64,000 nt of DNA from Nevskia soli DSM 19509 (GTDB taxonomy: Bacteria; Pseudomonadota; Gammaproteobacteria; Nevskiales; Nevskiaceae), in assembly GCF_000711955.1 (NCBI RefSeq), contig NZ_JONR01000020.1, positions 45,055-109,054 on the forward strand, read 5' to 3'. The notes under the pieces were generated by a model, which did no database searches, was not told where the DNA came from, and worked only from the letters and a program-made list of their open reading frames with translations. Shown here in pieces: positions 41,606 to 50,800 of the stretch (its first letter is position 1; every line of letters begins with the position of its first letter). The translations under genes and the position numbers were made by a program.

Positions 41606-42232
41606 TTGAAGCTGGAAACCTGGTTCACTTTCTTCATCGCGGCCTGGCTGATTTGTCTCTCGCCCGGCCCGGGTGTGCTCTCGAGTGTGACTGCCGGCAT
41701 GCGCTGGGGGTTCCGCCGCGCGCTGTGGAACATTCTGGGGCTCGAAGTCGGGTCAATGATCCTGATCGGCACGGTCGCCACCGGCCTCGGCGCGGTGCTG
41801 TCGGCCTCGGTGGTGGCATTCAACCTGATCAAGTGGTGCGGCGCCGCCTACCTGGCGTATCTCGGGGTGCAGCAGTGGCGCGCGCCGGTGCGGCCGCTGG
41901 TCGCCGAGGACTTGGGCGAGGTGCTGCCGTTCGCCGCTTCCTCGATCTTTCTGCGCGGCCTGCTGATCAACGTGAGCAACCCGAAGGCAATCCTGTTCAC
42001 CCTGGCGGTGACGCCGCAGTTCGTCGATGCCGCGTTGCCGCAATGGCCGCAATACCTGACCATCATGGCGACGCTGCTGTTCACCGATTCGGTGTCGATG
42101 TCGATCTATACCGCGCTGGGCGCGCGCGCCTTGCAGGCGTTGCGTTCGCCCGGCGTGATCCGCTGGACCAACCGTGGCTTCGGCAGCCTGTTCATCGGTG
42201 CCGGCGCGGCGCTGGCCGCGTTCCGGCGTTAG
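41606..42232 (+). CDS. LysE/RhtB-family amino-acid exporter
   Basis: A 208-residue inner-membrane exporter with about six helices. The family motif LSPGPGVLSSVTAGMRWG starts near residue 15, followed by GLEVGS, KWCGAAYLAYLG and NVSNPKAILF. The start is TTG 41606, because AAGGACACCT lies just upstream and this gives the normal family length; the frame extends further only through unrelated sequence. Substrate among amino acids or homoserine lactones is not determinable. Confidence 0.92.
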   Translation: MKLETWFTFFIAAWLICLSPGPGVLSSVTAGMRWGFRRALWNILGLEVGSMILIGTVATGLGAVLSASVVAFNLIKWCGAAYLAYLGVQQWRAPVRPLVAEDLGEVLPFAASSIFLRGLLINVSNPKAILFTLAVTPQFVDAALPQWPQYLTIMATLLFTDSVSMSIYTALGARALQALRSPGVIRWTNRGFGSLFIGAGAALAAFRR

Positions 42233-42240
42233 AGGGTTCC

Positions 42241-43203
42241 ATGGCCCGCTACAGGAATCGCTACCCGCATACCGGCCACGGCCTCGGCGCCGCGCTCAAG
42301 TGGATGCGCGAATTCCGCAAGCAGAAGTGGGATCCGGTCGACTTTCCGCTGGCGCAGAACGATCCGGCCTGGCTCAAGGCCAACCGCAGCCAGGACTGCC
42401 TGACCTGGGTCGGCCATTCCACCTTCCTGTTGCAGCTCGGCGGCCTCAACCTGTTGACCGACCCGCATTTCAGCGGGCGCGCCTCGCCGTTTTCCTTCGT
42501 CGGACCGGTACGCACATCCCCGCCGGGCCTGGGCTTCGATGATCTGCCGGCGATCGACCTGGTGCTGGTGTCGCACAACCACTACGACCATCTCGACGAG
42601 CAGAGTGTGCGGCGCATCGCGCGGGATCACACACGGGCGCAGTTCGTGGTGCCGCTGGGCCTGGCGAACTGGTTCCGCGCACACGGCATCGAACGGGTCA
42701 CCGAGCTGGACTGGTGGCGTTCGGTGGAACTGGGGGCGGCGCGCGTCAGCGCTGTGCCGGTGCAGCACTTCTCCGGGCGCGGCGTACATGACCGCGATGC
42801 CACCTTGTGGTGCGGCTTCGTGGTGGAACTCGCCGGCCGCAGGATCTTCTTCGCCGGTGATACCGGCTACTCGCGGGATTTCGCCGATATCGCCGAGCGT
42901 TTCCCGCCGATGGACCTGTCGCTGCTGCCGATCGGCGCCTACGACCCGCGCTGGTTCATGTCGCCGGTGCACGTCGATCCCGCCGAAGCGGTGCGCATCC
43001 ACCAGGACCTGCGCAGCCGGCTGTCGGTGGCGATGCACTGGGGCACGTTCCGGCTCACCGCGGAGCCGCTGGACGAACCGCCGCAGCTGCTGGCGCAGGC
43101 GCTGTCCGCGGCGGGTATCGCAGCGGAGAAATTCACGGTGTTCCGCCATGGCGAAACGCGGCTGCTGGATCTGGATGCGGGAGCGACGCTGCCGCCGATC
43201 TGA
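42241..43203 (+). CDS. MBL-fold hydrolase of the NAPE-PLD/UlaG type
   Basis: A 320-residue metallo-beta-lactamase-fold protein. The zinc motif is SHNHYDHLD (HxHxDH) near residue 120, with WVGHSTFLLQ earlier, FAGDTGYS for the bridging Asp and MHWGTF as the last ligand. This pattern is that of the N-acyl-phosphatidylethanolamine phospholipase D-like group. It begins eight bases after the LysE exporter. The lipid substrate is inferred from the family only. Confidence 0.9.
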   Translation: MARYRNRYPHTGHGLGAALKWMREFRKQKWDPVDFPLAQNDPAWLKANRSQDCLTWVGHSTFLLQLGGLNLLTDPHFSGRASPFSFVGPVRTSPPGLGFDDLPAIDLVLVSHNHYDHLDEQSVRRIARDHTRAQFVVPLGLANWFRAHGIERVTELDWWRSVELGAARVSAVPVQHFSGRGVHDRDATLWCGFVVELAGRRIFFAGDTGYSRDFADIAERFPPMDLSLLPIGAYDPRWFMSPVHVDPAEAVRIHQDLRSRLSVAMHWGTFRLTAEPLDEPPQLLAQALSAAGIAAEKFTVFRHGETRLLDLDAGATLPPI

Positions 43204-43215
43204 ATCCGGCCGGCT

Positions 43216-43824
43216 TCAGTCCTTGGCTACGGTCACCAGCAAGGAGGACTGGAACATTGCGACCGGGGAGATCACCGGCTCGTCGAGCGGGATGTGGTCA
43301 CCATAACGTTCGTGCATCTTGGCCTGCACGATGGGGTTGGAAAGGTTGAAATCCCTGATGTGCTGCAAGCCGCCGATTTCAAGCCCGAGCGCGTTCTTGT
43401 AGGCCTTCCACACCAGTTCGGAGCAATACATCCGGTCATCCGACCATTCGAACACGGCGTCATAGGGGCGTCCCACGAAGTGCTTCGCACTGCTTTCGAG
43501 GCGCTGCAGGGCATCGGGAGTAAGGGCTCGGTCCGCGTCGATCAGTCGTTTGACGACGTAGTGGTGGCCGCTGCCCCGTGCAATCCAGTGATCCAGCGGG
43601 GTGTAACGCACCGTTGCTTCGGCTTCGAGGACGTACGGCTTGCCGTCGCGGAGGATGATCAGGCCCATATGGCTGTACTTCGAGCCCGTGGCCAGCTGGA
43701 TGGCGCGGCTCTGGGAGGACAGCGAGGTCTGGAAGATGATGTCGCCTCCCATGACTGCGGGCGTCGAAGCGCCGGCCCTGCAGGCCGCGACGATCAGGGC
43801 CAGCAGCAGGATGAAACGTTTCAA
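43216..43824 (-). CDS. YiiX-type permuted papain-fold (NlpC/P60-like) hydrolase
   Basis: A 202-residue exported protein. The leader MKRFILLLALIVAACRAGAS could be a lipoprotein signal (VAAC) or an ordinary one. The catalytic His is in KYSHMGLI near residue 50 and the Cys in MYCSELVWKAY near residue 133, the order of the permuted NlpC/P60 (YiiX/DUF830) family, which act on peptidoglycan-like or lipid amides. The start is TTG 43824 after AAGGACGCTCCC. It lies 29 bp downstream of the DUF3187-type gene. Confidence 0.87.
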   Translation of the reverse strand: MKRFILLLALIVAACRAGASTPAVMGGDIIFQTSLSSQSRAIQLATGSKYSHMGLIILRDGKPYVLEAEATVRYTPLDHWIARGSGHHYVVKRLIDADRALTPDALQRLESSAKHFVGRPYDAVFEWSDDRMYCSELVWKAYKNALGLEIGGLQHIRDFNLSNPIVQAKMHERYGDHIPLDEPVISPVAMFQSSLLVTVAKD

Positions 43825-43853
43825 GGGAGCGTCCTTGCTACAGGTCTTTGCAT

Positions 43854-44807
43854 TCAGTTAAGCGACACACCCAGAAACACACCGAAGTCGGGCGAGGCGA
43901 AGACGCTGGCCTTTTCCTGGAAGCCGAGGCTGACCGAGGTGAGTTTCGAAATGCGGTAGCTGGTGCTGAGCGTCAGCGGCGCGGCGACGTGGTCGAGCGC
44001 GCCCAGTTCACTGCCCTTGTACGGCGCGGCGTGGATGTAGACCTGCAGCTTGGCATCCCAGTCCGGGGTGAAGCGCACGCCCAGGCCGGCCGCGCCGAAG
44101 GGCAGGCCGTGCTTCTGCAGTTCCGGCAGCACGTCGCCGCTGCCGGTGTAGCTGTAGCCGGCCGAACCGTACAGCGTCAGCCAGTGGAAGAAGCCGTGCA
44201 GCGGCAGGCCGCCGTCGAGCCAGGCGGCGCCGCCGAAGGCGCCGCTGCCGGAGAGGTGGCTGGCGTCGCCGGTCGGCAGCTGCAGCATGGCGCGGGCCAC
44301 AAGGTGGTCGGCGATCTGGTAGCCGGTGCCGAGGCGGATGTCGCCGAAGGTGACGCTGCCCTGGTCGACGTTGAGCAGCTGCTGACCATTTCGGGTGTAC
44401 TGGTAGTGGTAGGCGTTCTTCGGCACGTCTTCACGGCCGCCGTTGGGCAGGCCCCAGAAGTTGTGCCAGCCCTGGATGATGGAATCGAGGATGCCGCCGC
44501 CCTGCGACAGCACCGGCACGAACAGGCCGGCTTCCCAGTGATCGGTGATGCCGTAGTGCAGGTCGTAGGAGAGCTGGGTGACTTCGCCGTCGATGAGGAT
44601 GGTTTCCGCGTCGTTGGAGCGGGCCACGTATTCGTTGGTATCGTTGAGGTAGAGGCGCAGCTTGAGACCGCCGCCGGGCAACACTTCGGTCCGGCCCAGG
44701 GCGGGCAGCGCGAAACCGCGTGCCAGCGCGCCCATTTCCACCGGTGGTGGGTCGTCGGCGAATGCGATCGGGCAGATGGCCAAAGCGAGAAGTGCTAGAC
44801 GACGCAT
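43854..44807 (-). CDS. DUF3187-like outer-membrane protein
   Basis: A 317-residue exported protein: signal MRRLALLALAICPIAFA, then an acidic, Gly/aromatic beta-rich chain ending in an aliphatic residue pattern (FGVFLGVSLN) typical of an outer-membrane barrel. Segments such as LSYDLHYGITDHWEAGLFVPVLSQGGG resemble the DUF3187 family. Role unknown. ATG 44807 has GGAGCTTCC upstream. It probably heads a two-gene unit with the YiiX-type hydrolase. Confidence 0.78.
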   Translation of the reverse strand: MRRLALLALAICPIAFADDPPPVEMGALARGFALPALGRTEVLPGGGLKLRLYLNDTNEYVARSNDAETILIDGEVTQLSYDLHYGITDHWEAGLFVPVLSQGGGILDSIIQGWHNFWGLPNGGREDVPKNAYHYQYTRNGQQLLNVDQGSVTFGDIRLGTGYQIADHLVARAMLQLPTGDASHLSGSGAFGGAAWLDGGLPLHGFFHWLTLYGSAGYSYTGSGDVLPELQKHGLPFGAAGLGVRFTPDWDAKLQVYIHAAPYKGSELGALDHVAAPLTLSTSYRISKLTSVSLGFQEKASVFASPDFGVFLGVSLN

Positions 44808-44889
44808 GGAAGCTCCCTGTTGTGGTCCCGCTCCGGTCCCCGACCGGGTTCTGCATCGGGCCCCGGACCGGGCCAGATTCTAACCGGCT

Positions 44890-45480
44890 TTAATCGCCGC
44901 CGAGCTTGACGTGTTCTTTCACCGGCAGGCGTACGGTGAGGTGCAGTTCGTGGAAGTCCCTGGCGCCCCGTGCCCGGTCCTCGAAGAAGAATTTGAGGCC
45001 GTGGTAAACGGTGGGAAAGGCGATCTCCCCCCACGGGATCTCGTCTTCGCGCATCAGCCGGGTTTCGGAGCTTTCGTGGGTGACGCCGTGGTGGTCGTTC
45101 AGCATGCGGCCGCGATGCAGCATGTAGACCTGGCTGACATAAGGCACGGTAATCACCGCGAACAGGTCGTCGATCTCCACCAGCGCCTGCGACTCCTCCA
45201 GCGTTTCCCGCGCCGCGCCCTGGGCGCTGGTCTCGCCCAGTTCCAGAAAGCCGGCTGGAAAGGTCCAGAAGCCCAGGCGTGGTTCGATGGCACGGCGGCA
45301 CATGAGCACGCGGCCGTCGGCGGCTTCCGGTACGCAGCCGGCGATGATGCGGGGGTTGTGGTAATGAATCGTTCCACAGTGGTCGCAGACATGGCGCGGC
45401 AGCTGGTCGCCCGGCGGAATCCTGAATTCGACCGAATGACCGCAGGCGCTGCAGAACTTCATCAGGTTTGCAGAGGACAT
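44890..45480 (-). CDS. NUDIX hydrolase with N-terminal zinc ribbon
   Basis: A 196-residue pyrophosphohydrolase. It starts with a zinc ribbon (CSACG ... CDHCG, then YHNPRIIAGCV) and continues with the Nudix box GFLELGETSAQGAARETLEE, matching Gx5Ex7REuxEE. Family members cleave nucleoside-diphosphate-linked compounds. Start is uncertain: ATG 45480 (MSSANL) or ATG 45462 (MKFCSACG); the longer upstream frame is not supported. Confidence 0.9.
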   Translation of the reverse strand: MSSANLMKFCSACGHSVEFRIPPGDQLPRHVCDHCGTIHYHNPRIIAGCVPEAADGRVLMCRRAIEPRLGFWTFPAGFLELGETSAQGAARETLEESQALVEIDDLFAVITVPYVSQVYMLHRGRMLNDHHGVTHESSETRLMREDEIPWGEIAFPTVYHGLKFFFEDRARGARDFHELHLTVRLPVKEHVKLGGD

Positions 45481-45641
45481 AAGCGCTGGTTGCGGGCTGG
45501 AAATGCTGCTGCCGAAGGGTAGCAGAGTAAGTGGCAAAAGGCTGGATTTAGACGAAAAAATCGGACATCATCGCAACAGAACTAATGCCGGAGCGCAGGC
45601 CGTCGCGCGATCCGGCTCCGCACCACCAGGCAGGGGGAGTC

Positions 45642-46463
45642 ATGAAAAAGGTTTTGGCGTCGATACTGCTGCTTTCCGCAACCGCGACCGTGCATGCGCA
45701 GGGTTTGATGAAGAGCGTGGGCGGAGGTTCCAGCGGCAGCTCCGACTCGCAGGCCTCTGCCGATTCCTTCGACGACGACCGCAAGTACAATTTCTACGTC
45801 GGTGCCGACCTGCAGAACACCAAGCTGTCGATCTCCAACTCGGACAGCTTCAGCGGCCTCGATTCCACCAGTTACGACAGCAAGTTCTGGGACGTTCGCG
45901 CCGGTTACCGCCTGTTCAAGGTGGTCGGCATCGAGGCCCATTACGGCATCCCCGACCAGGACGATGGCGACCCCGGCCGCTACAAGAAGCGCAATTACTA
46001 CGGCATCTTTGCCGTGCCCACCGCCAACGTGTTCGACCTGTTCGAGATCGGCTTCCCGGTGGGCTACACCAACTCCGGCATCACCGTGAACGGGCAGACT
46101 TCCGCCGGCACCAGCGCCGTGGTGGAGAAGCACCTCAACAGCATCGCCTACGGCGCCAACCTGGAGATACCGGTGCGGGTGTTGTGGCGGGCGCTGCCGG
46201 ACGTGCGCCTCACCGGCGGCGGCATGGTCTATTACCAGCGCAGCGATGCGCGTGAATACGGCTTCCACTTCGGTTTGCGCTATGACTTCGGCTTCGGTTC
46301 GAATGCCGAAAGTGCGCCCGCGCCGTCGTCCGATTCGGCTCCGGCCGAAGCCCCCGCTGCCGATACCGCTGCCCCGGCCGACTCCACGCCGGCTCCGACG
46401 GATGCTGCCCCTGCCCCGGCAGACGCCGCTCCCGCCCCGGCGGATGCGACGGCGCCGAAGTAG
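45642..46463 (+). CDS. Outer-membrane beta-barrel protein with Ala/Pro tail
   Basis: A 273-residue exported protein: signal MKKVLASILLLSATATVHA, a Ser/Gly linker, then an eight-strand-like barrel (YNFYVGADLQNTKLS, WDVRAGYRLFKVVGIEAHYG, FHFGLRYDFGFGS). The last ~50 residues are Ala/Pro/Asp repeats (APAPADAAPAPADA), which would span periplasm or peptidoglycan. It resembles OmpA-like or OmpW-like small barrels. ATG 45642 follows GGGGGAG. A hairpin lies 55 bp after the stop. Confidence 0.8.
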   Translation: MKKVLASILLLSATATVHAQGLMKSVGGGSSGSSDSQASADSFDDDRKYNFYVGADLQNTKLSISNSDSFSGLDSTSYDSKFWDVRAGYRLFKVVGIEAHYGIPDQDDGDPGRYKKRNYYGIFAVPTANVFDLFEIGFPVGYTNSGITVNGQTSAGTSAVVEKHLNSIAYGANLEIPVRVLWRALPDVRLTGGGMVYYQRSDAREYGFHFGLRYDFGFGSNAESAPAPSSDSAPAEAPAADTAAPADSTPAPTDAAPAPADAAPAPADATAPK

Positions 46464-46518
46464 CCTGGATCCGGCTCGCTTGGTCGAGCCGGCGCGGAAT
46501 CGCTGGAACAAGCTGAAT

Positions 46519-46546
46519 CGAAAGGGCGGCCGAGGCCGCCCTTTCG
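46519..46546. terminator. Hairpin after the barrel protein gene
   Basis: CGAAAGGGCGGC, loop CGAG, GCCGCCCTTTCG forms a perfect 12-bp stem, followed by CGTTT. It separates the convergent barrel and gcdH genes and probably serves both. Confidence 0.82.
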
Positions 46547-46601
46547 CGTTTCCGGATCTCCTGGCCAGGCGCGCGATGGAAGCTTGGCAAGCGATACGGC
46601 C

Positions 46602-47783
46602 CTAGCTGAAAGCCTGGATGCCGGTTTGCGCGCGCCCCAGAATCAGGGCGTGCACATCGTGCGTACCCTCGTAGGTGTTCACCACTTCCAGGTTGACCAG
46701 GTGGCGGATCACGCCGTACTCGTCGGAGATGCCGTTGCCGCCGAGCATGTCGCGCGCGGTGCGGGCGATATCCAGCGCCTTGCCGCAGGAATTGCGCTTC
46801 ATGATCGAGGTGATTTCCACCGCGGCGGTGCCGGCGTCCTTCATGCGGCCCAGGCGCAGACAGCCTTGCAGGGCCAGGGTGATTTCGGTCTGCATGTCGG
46901 CCAGCTTTTTCTGGATCAACTGGTTGGCGGCGAGCGGGCGGCCGAACTGTTTGCGGTCCAGCGTGTATTGCCGCGCGCTGTGCCAGCAGAACTCCGCCGC
47001 GCCCAGCGCGCCCCAGGAGATGCCGTAGCGCGCGGCATCGAGGCAGGTGAAGGGGCCCTTCAGGCCGCTGACGCCGGGCAGCAGGTTTTCCTCCGGTACG
47101 AATACCTCGTCCATGACGATGCCGCCGGTGATGGAGGTGCGCAGGCCGACCTTGCCGTGGATGACCGGGGTGCTCAGGCCCTGCATGCCCTTGTCGAGGA
47201 TGAAGCCACGGATTTTTCCGTCATCGGTCTTGGCCCACACCACGAAAACGTCGGCGACGGGGCTGTTGGTGATCCAGGTCTTGGCGCCGCTCAGCTGGTA
47301 GCCGCCGGGTGCGGCGCGGGCGCGCGTGACCATCGAGCCGGGGTCGGAGCCGTGGTCCGGCTCGGTCAGGCCGAAGCAGCCGATCCACTCGCCGCGCGCC
47401 AGGCGCGGCAGGTATTTCTGCCGCTGCGCCTCGCTGCCGAAAACGTGGATCGGCACCATCACCAGCGAGGACTGCACGCTCATCATCGAGCGGTAGCCGG
47501 AGTCGACGCGCTCGATCTCGCGCGCGATCAGGCCGTAGCTGACGTAGTTGAGTCCGGCGCCGCCGTATTCCTGCGGGATGGTCGCGCCGAGCAGGCCGAG
47601 TTCGCCCATCTCGCGGAAGATGGCGAGGTCGGTGCGTTCGTGGCGGAAGGATTCCAGCACGCGCGGCATCAGCCGATCGCGCGCATAGGCGGCGGCGCTG
47701 TCGCGCGCCATGCGCTCTTCGGCTTCGAGTTGCTCGTCGAGCCGCAGCGGATCGGCCCATTGGAATTCGGCGGCTTCATGCAT
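46602..47783 (-). CDS. gcdH: Glutaryl-CoA dehydrogenase
   Basis: A 393-residue acyl-CoA dehydrogenase. FAD- and substrate-binding segments include CFGLTEPDHGSDPGSM and KTWITNSPVADVFVVWAK. The C-terminal NTYEGTHDVHALILGRAQTGIQAF carries the catalytic Glu and is very close to the human GCDH terminus. It oxidises and decarboxylates glutaryl-CoA to crotonyl-CoA in lysine/tryptophan catabolism. ATG 47783 (MHEAAEF) is chosen with GGAGCAACGCC upstream. Confidence 0.94.
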   Translation of the reverse strand: MHEAAEFQWADPLRLDEQLEAEERMARDSAAAYARDRLMPRVLESFRHERTDLAIFREMGELGLLGATIPQEYGGAGLNYVSYGLIAREIERVDSGYRSMMSVQSSLVMVPIHVFGSEAQRQKYLPRLARGEWIGCFGLTEPDHGSDPGSMVTRARAAPGGYQLSGAKTWITNSPVADVFVVWAKTDDGKIRGFILDKGMQGLSTPVIHGKVGLRTSITGGIVMDEVFVPEENLLPGVSGLKGPFTCLDAARYGISWGALGAAEFCWHSARQYTLDRKQFGRPLAANQLIQKKLADMQTEITLALQGCLRLGRMKDAGTAAVEITSIMKRNSCGKALDIARTARDMLGGNGISDEYGVIRHLVNLEVVNTYEGTHDVHALILGRAQTGIQAFS

Positions 47784-47960
47784 GGCGTTGCTCCGGATCG
47801 AGTCGGCGCCGTCAAGGCCTGAGCCCGAGGCGTGCAGTGAACTGTGCGGCAGATTGCCCATTTTTGCAGGGTTTACCGATCTTTACGCCACGGCAACGCT
47901 TATAAACCCGGGGGCGGCGTCCAATGTTTGCGTACTCCCACGCGCCTCCCAGGAACATCC

Positions 47961-48452
47961 ATGCGTAAATTGATCTTTCTTCCCGCTGTCGTGCTGGCCG
48001 CGGCCATGCTCTCCACCGCCGTCGATGCGCAGGATCAGGCTGCCGGTCCCGATGGCCACCATGGCTGGCACCACCACCATCGCGGCGGCGCCATGATGCA
48101 CGAGCTGAAGGAGCTGAACCTGAGCGACGCGCAGAAGGCCAGCGTCAAGGCGCTGTTCGAGACCAGCCATCAGCAACTCAAACCGCAGTTCCTGGCGCTG
48201 ATGACGCAGCGCCAGGCGCTCAATGCGGCCACCCCCGGCTCTCCCGCCTTCCAGAACGCCGCCGCCAGCCTGGCCCAGGCCGCGTCAGCCGCCGCGAGCG
48301 CCCGCGTGCAGGAAGAAGCCACGCTGCGCACGCAGATCTACGGCCTGCTCACCGATGCGCAGAAGTCGCAGCTGGCGACGCTGCAGGCGCAACATCAAGC
48401 GAAGGTCGCCGCCTGGCAGGCCGAGCACGCCCAGGCCCAGTCCGCGAACTAA
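47961..48452 (+). CDS. Spy/CpxP-like periplasmic protein
   Basis: A 163-residue exported protein: Sec signal to about residue 23 (AVDAQ), a His-rich stretch HHGWHHHHRGG that may bind metal, then a helical body with LNLSDAQKASVKALFE and a second LTDAQKSQLATLQAQ, the paired LTxxQ-like repeats of Spy/CpxP chaperones and metal-stress proteins. ATG 47961 follows AGGAACATCC. Confidence 0.82.
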   Translation: MRKLIFLPAVVLAAAMLSTAVDAQDQAAGPDGHHGWHHHHRGGAMMHELKELNLSDAQKASVKALFETSHQQLKPQFLALMTQRQALNAATPGSPAFQNAAASLAQAASAAASARVQEEATLRTQIYGLLTDAQKSQLATLQAQHQAKVAAWQAEHAQAQSAN

Positions 48453-48510
48453 TCCGCAATGCGGGCCGCATCACCAGGCCCGCGTCGGCACAATCGCCGG
48501 CGCGGGCTTT

Positions 48511-48564
48511 TGCTTGTTTGAACAGTCCCGACAGGACGTCGGGTAGTTGGGACAGGATGTCCAT
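48511..48564. repeat. 54-bp dispersed repeat, copy B
   Basis: The same module as 19707-19760: TGCTTGTTTGAACAGTC, a CCCGAC/GTCGGG hairpin with an AGGAC loop, then GGGACAGGATGTCC. The stem differs from copy A (CCGGTC/GACCGG) by matched changes. It lies between the Spy-like gene and the convergent small protein gene. Confidence 0.8.
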
Positions 48565-48842
48565 TAACTACACTGATTGCGCAGGAAGGCCACGGCATCC
48601 GGCACCGAGGTGAACTGGTGCTCGTCGTCCGCCGCCGGGCGCTCGACCAGCCAGGCCGACAGGCGCACGCCGGTATCGCGACGTTGCGCGCGGCCCAGCC
48701 GCACGCAGAACGGCGCGCCGTTCGGTACCAGCTCGATCAGGGCCTGTTCGAAATCGGCAAGCAGCGACATCGGCTTGTCCGCCCCGTCCACGATCCTTCT
48801 CAATTCTTCCGCGGTTCCCCGCGTCAACACGATCTTCTTCAC
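48564..48842 (-). CDS. Small conserved-looking hypothetical protein
   Basis: 92 residues from GTG 48842 (MKKIVLTRGTAEELRRIVDG), preceded by AAGGAAGAG. No signal or membrane span; the middle has a beta-like APFCVRLGRAQRRDTGVRL, and it ends FTSVPDAVAFLRNQCS. It is soluble and of mixed fold. I do not recognise the family. The stop abuts the dispersed repeat at 48511. Confidence 0.55.
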   Translation of the reverse strand: MKKIVLTRGTAEELRRIVDGADKPMSLLADFEQALIELVPNGAPFCVRLGRAQRRDTGVRLSAWLVERPAADDEHQFTSVPDAVAFLRNQCS

Positions 48843-48993
48843 GACTTCTCTTCCTTCGCGTGCTGCGCGCACGCATGCGCCCCTGCTGCTGGTGCCGGGC
48901 GGGTTCGGAAGAGGTTTGGTGCCGCTTGAAGCTGGTAAACCTGGGTCTTCGTTTCCCGTCTGGCGAACCTGACGGGAGGGGACCGGTCAGGTA

Positions 48994-49185
48994 TTACTGG
49001 ACGCGATGAGCTCGCGCTTTGCCGTTAATGACAATGTTCTGCGGCTGTTTGTTGCTGCCAAACTGCTGCGACATCGACACGGCAAGGCTGGTGGACATGC
49101 GCCAGAGCCCGTGCGCACGCACGCAGGCATAGGCGGCGCCGGAGCGCATGGCCTGTGCAGCGATGGTGTGGGTCTGGTTCAGCAT
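48994..49185 (-). CDS. Possible 63-residue protein
   Basis: An open frame from ATG 49185: MLNQTHTIAAQAMRSGAAYA, then CVRAHGLWRMS and a Gln/Asn-rich tail. There is no ribosome-binding site, but the low-bias composition and unusual Gln/Asn/Met content differ from the Arg/Ala/Pro-rich shadow frames around it. It may be real, or may be chance. Confidence 0.3.
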   Translation of the reverse strand: MLNQTHTIAAQAMRSGAAYACVRAHGLWRMSTSLAVSMSQQFGSNKQPQNIVINGKARAHRVQ

Positions 49186-49320
49186 GTTGTCAGCGGTCAA
49201 AGGTGATGCAGATGAGCCGATGTTAGCCGGGCGAGATGACGCTTTCAAGTAGCGGGCGCGGCAAAGTCAAGACTATTCGAGTCTGGGAGCTGCGTGTTTC
49301 GAGGATGGGCGAAACCACAT

Positions 49321-49354
49321 CGGCACCGGCCGCAGACTGCTGCGACCGGTGCCG
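49321..49354. terminator. Long hairpin downstream of the MFS gene
   Basis: CGGCACCGG and CCGGTGCCG (49321-49329/49346-49354) enclose a second stem CGCAG/CTGCG. It lies about 20 bp past the MFS stop on the minus strand. There is no T-run, so it is only a candidate terminator. Confidence 0.6.
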
Positions 49355-49372
49355 CGCGAGGCTTGAAGCCGT

Positions 49373-50686
49373 TCAATCCGGCAGGCGCAATCCCTTCGTC
49401 TCCATCGCGAACGGAATGATCAGTAGCCCCAGCAGGAAGGCGAGGGCGGTGGTCGCCACCGGGATGCCGAGACTGCCGTAGCCGTGGATGGCGTTGCCGA
49501 GCAGGAAGTTCACGCCGGCACCGATCAGGCGGCCGAATGAGGTGGCGAAGGCGAAGGCGGTGGCGCGCACCACGGTGCCGTACTGCTCCGGCAGCCACAG
49601 GCTGAAGATGGCGAAGTTGCCGCCGAAGAAGCCGAGGAAGAACAGCACGGCGATGAAGGGCACTAACCCGTTCGGCAGGTAGAAGGCCCAGCCGAAGCTC
49701 AGCCAGATGCAGACGGCCATGCCGATGAAGAAGAACGCGAGGGTCTTGCGGCGGCCGACGCGCTCGGCCAGGAACGGCGCCAGCAGGCAGCCGAGGATGG
49801 TGCCGATCGACAGCAGGCCGGTGCCGAGCGAGGCGGTGCGCACCGCGGCGGCGGTGTCCATGCCTTCCTTCTTCGCCAGGCTGATGATGGCGCTGGGCTC
49901 GTAGACCGCGCCGGCCCACAGTCCGATGATGGCCACGGTGAGCAGGGCGGCATTGACGATGGTGCGGCGGCGGTACTGCGCGTTGAAGATCTGCGCCAGC
50001 GGGCTCGAGGCCTTGACCAGCGCCGCGGTGGCGTTCTTCGCCCACTTCTCCGGCTCCTTCACCTTGAACACGATGTAGAGCGAGAGCAGTACCGGGGCCA
50101 GGCCGCAGAGGAACATGGCGCGCCAGCCGAAATGTGCGCCCACGGTGAAGTTCAGCGCGGCGGCGAGGAAGAAGCCGGTGTAGTAGCCGGTTTGCAGATA
50201 ACCGGCGCCCATCTTGCGGCGATCCTCCGGCCAGGCTTCGGCGACGTAGGTGCCGGCCAGGGCCCATTCGCCGCCGATGCCGATGCCGGCGAGCAGGCGG
50301 AACAGGCCCAGTTGCCACACGTTCTGCGACAGCGCCGCGGCGCCGGTGAAGACGGCGTAGACCACCACCGAGGCGGCCAGTACGCGGGTGCGGCCGAAGC
50401 GGTCGGCGATCGGCCCCCAGATGAAGGCCAGGCCCCAGCCCACCAGGAACAGCGCGAACAGGATCGAGCCGACCAGGCCGACATTGGCGGGGGAGCCGTC
50501 CATGCCGGACTTGGGCAGCAGCTCGGTCAGCGCCGGGCTCAGCACCAGGGCATAGATGAATGAATCCATGCCGTCGAGGGTCCAGCCGGTCCAGGCCGCC
50601 CAGAAGCCGGTGATCTGGTTGCGTGATAGCTTGCTGCGCTTGCCGGGAACGGCTGTCGCCGCGGCCGGATTGGAAATACCGCTCAT
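49373..50686 (-). CDS. MFS transporter, probable malonate/organic-acid uptake
   Basis: A 437-residue transporter with 12 predicted helices. MFS motifs are WGPIADRFGRTRVL in loop 2-3 and AERVGRRKT in loop 8-9; GWTLDGMDSFIYALVLSPALTEL marks the sialate/lactate/aromatic-acid (SHS/AAHS) type. ATG 50686 follows GGAGGAGAAGATC. It is divergent from mdcY with 108 bp between starts. The usual malonate carriers MdcL/MdcM or MadLM are absent, so this is the likely malonate importer (inference). Confidence 0.88.
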   Translation of the reverse strand: MSGISNPAAATAVPGKRSKLSRNQITGFWAAWTGWTLDGMDSFIYALVLSPALTELLPKSGMDGSPANVGLVGSILFALFLVGWGLAFIWGPIADRFGRTRVLAASVVVYAVFTGAAALSQNVWQLGLFRLLAGIGIGGEWALAGTYVAEAWPEDRRKMGAGYLQTGYYTGFFLAAALNFTVGAHFGWRAMFLCGLAPVLLSLYIVFKVKEPEKWAKNATAALVKASSPLAQIFNAQYRRRTIVNAALLTVAIIGLWAGAVYEPSAIISLAKKEGMDTAAAVRTASLGTGLLSIGTILGCLLAPFLAERVGRRKTLAFFFIGMAVCIWLSFGWAFYLPNGLVPFIAVLFFLGFFGGNFAIFSLWLPEQYGTVVRATAFAFATSFGRLIGAGVNFLLGNAIHGYGSLGIPVATTALAFLLGLLIIPFAMETKGLRLPD

Positions 50687-50783
50687 GATCTTCTCCTCCA
50701 TCGTCTCGCGGCTGGGCCGCGTTTCCTGTTGGTACGGTTCGCCGCCGGAGCGGTCGCCGTGCTGCTTGCCTCGATTTCGGATA

Positions 50784-50800
50784 TTGTATACAGTATGCAA
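50784..50800. promoter_or_regulatory. GntR/MdcY-type operator
   Basis: TTGTATACAGTATGCAA is a 17-bp near-perfect dyad (TTGyATACnGTATrCAA). The Acinetobacter repressor MdcY is known to bind ATTGTATACAAT, which the left half matches closely. It covers the first ATG of mdcY (50795) and a TATACA that could be its -10 box. Malonate-sensitive autorepression of the mdc operon is the natural reading. Confidence 0.75.
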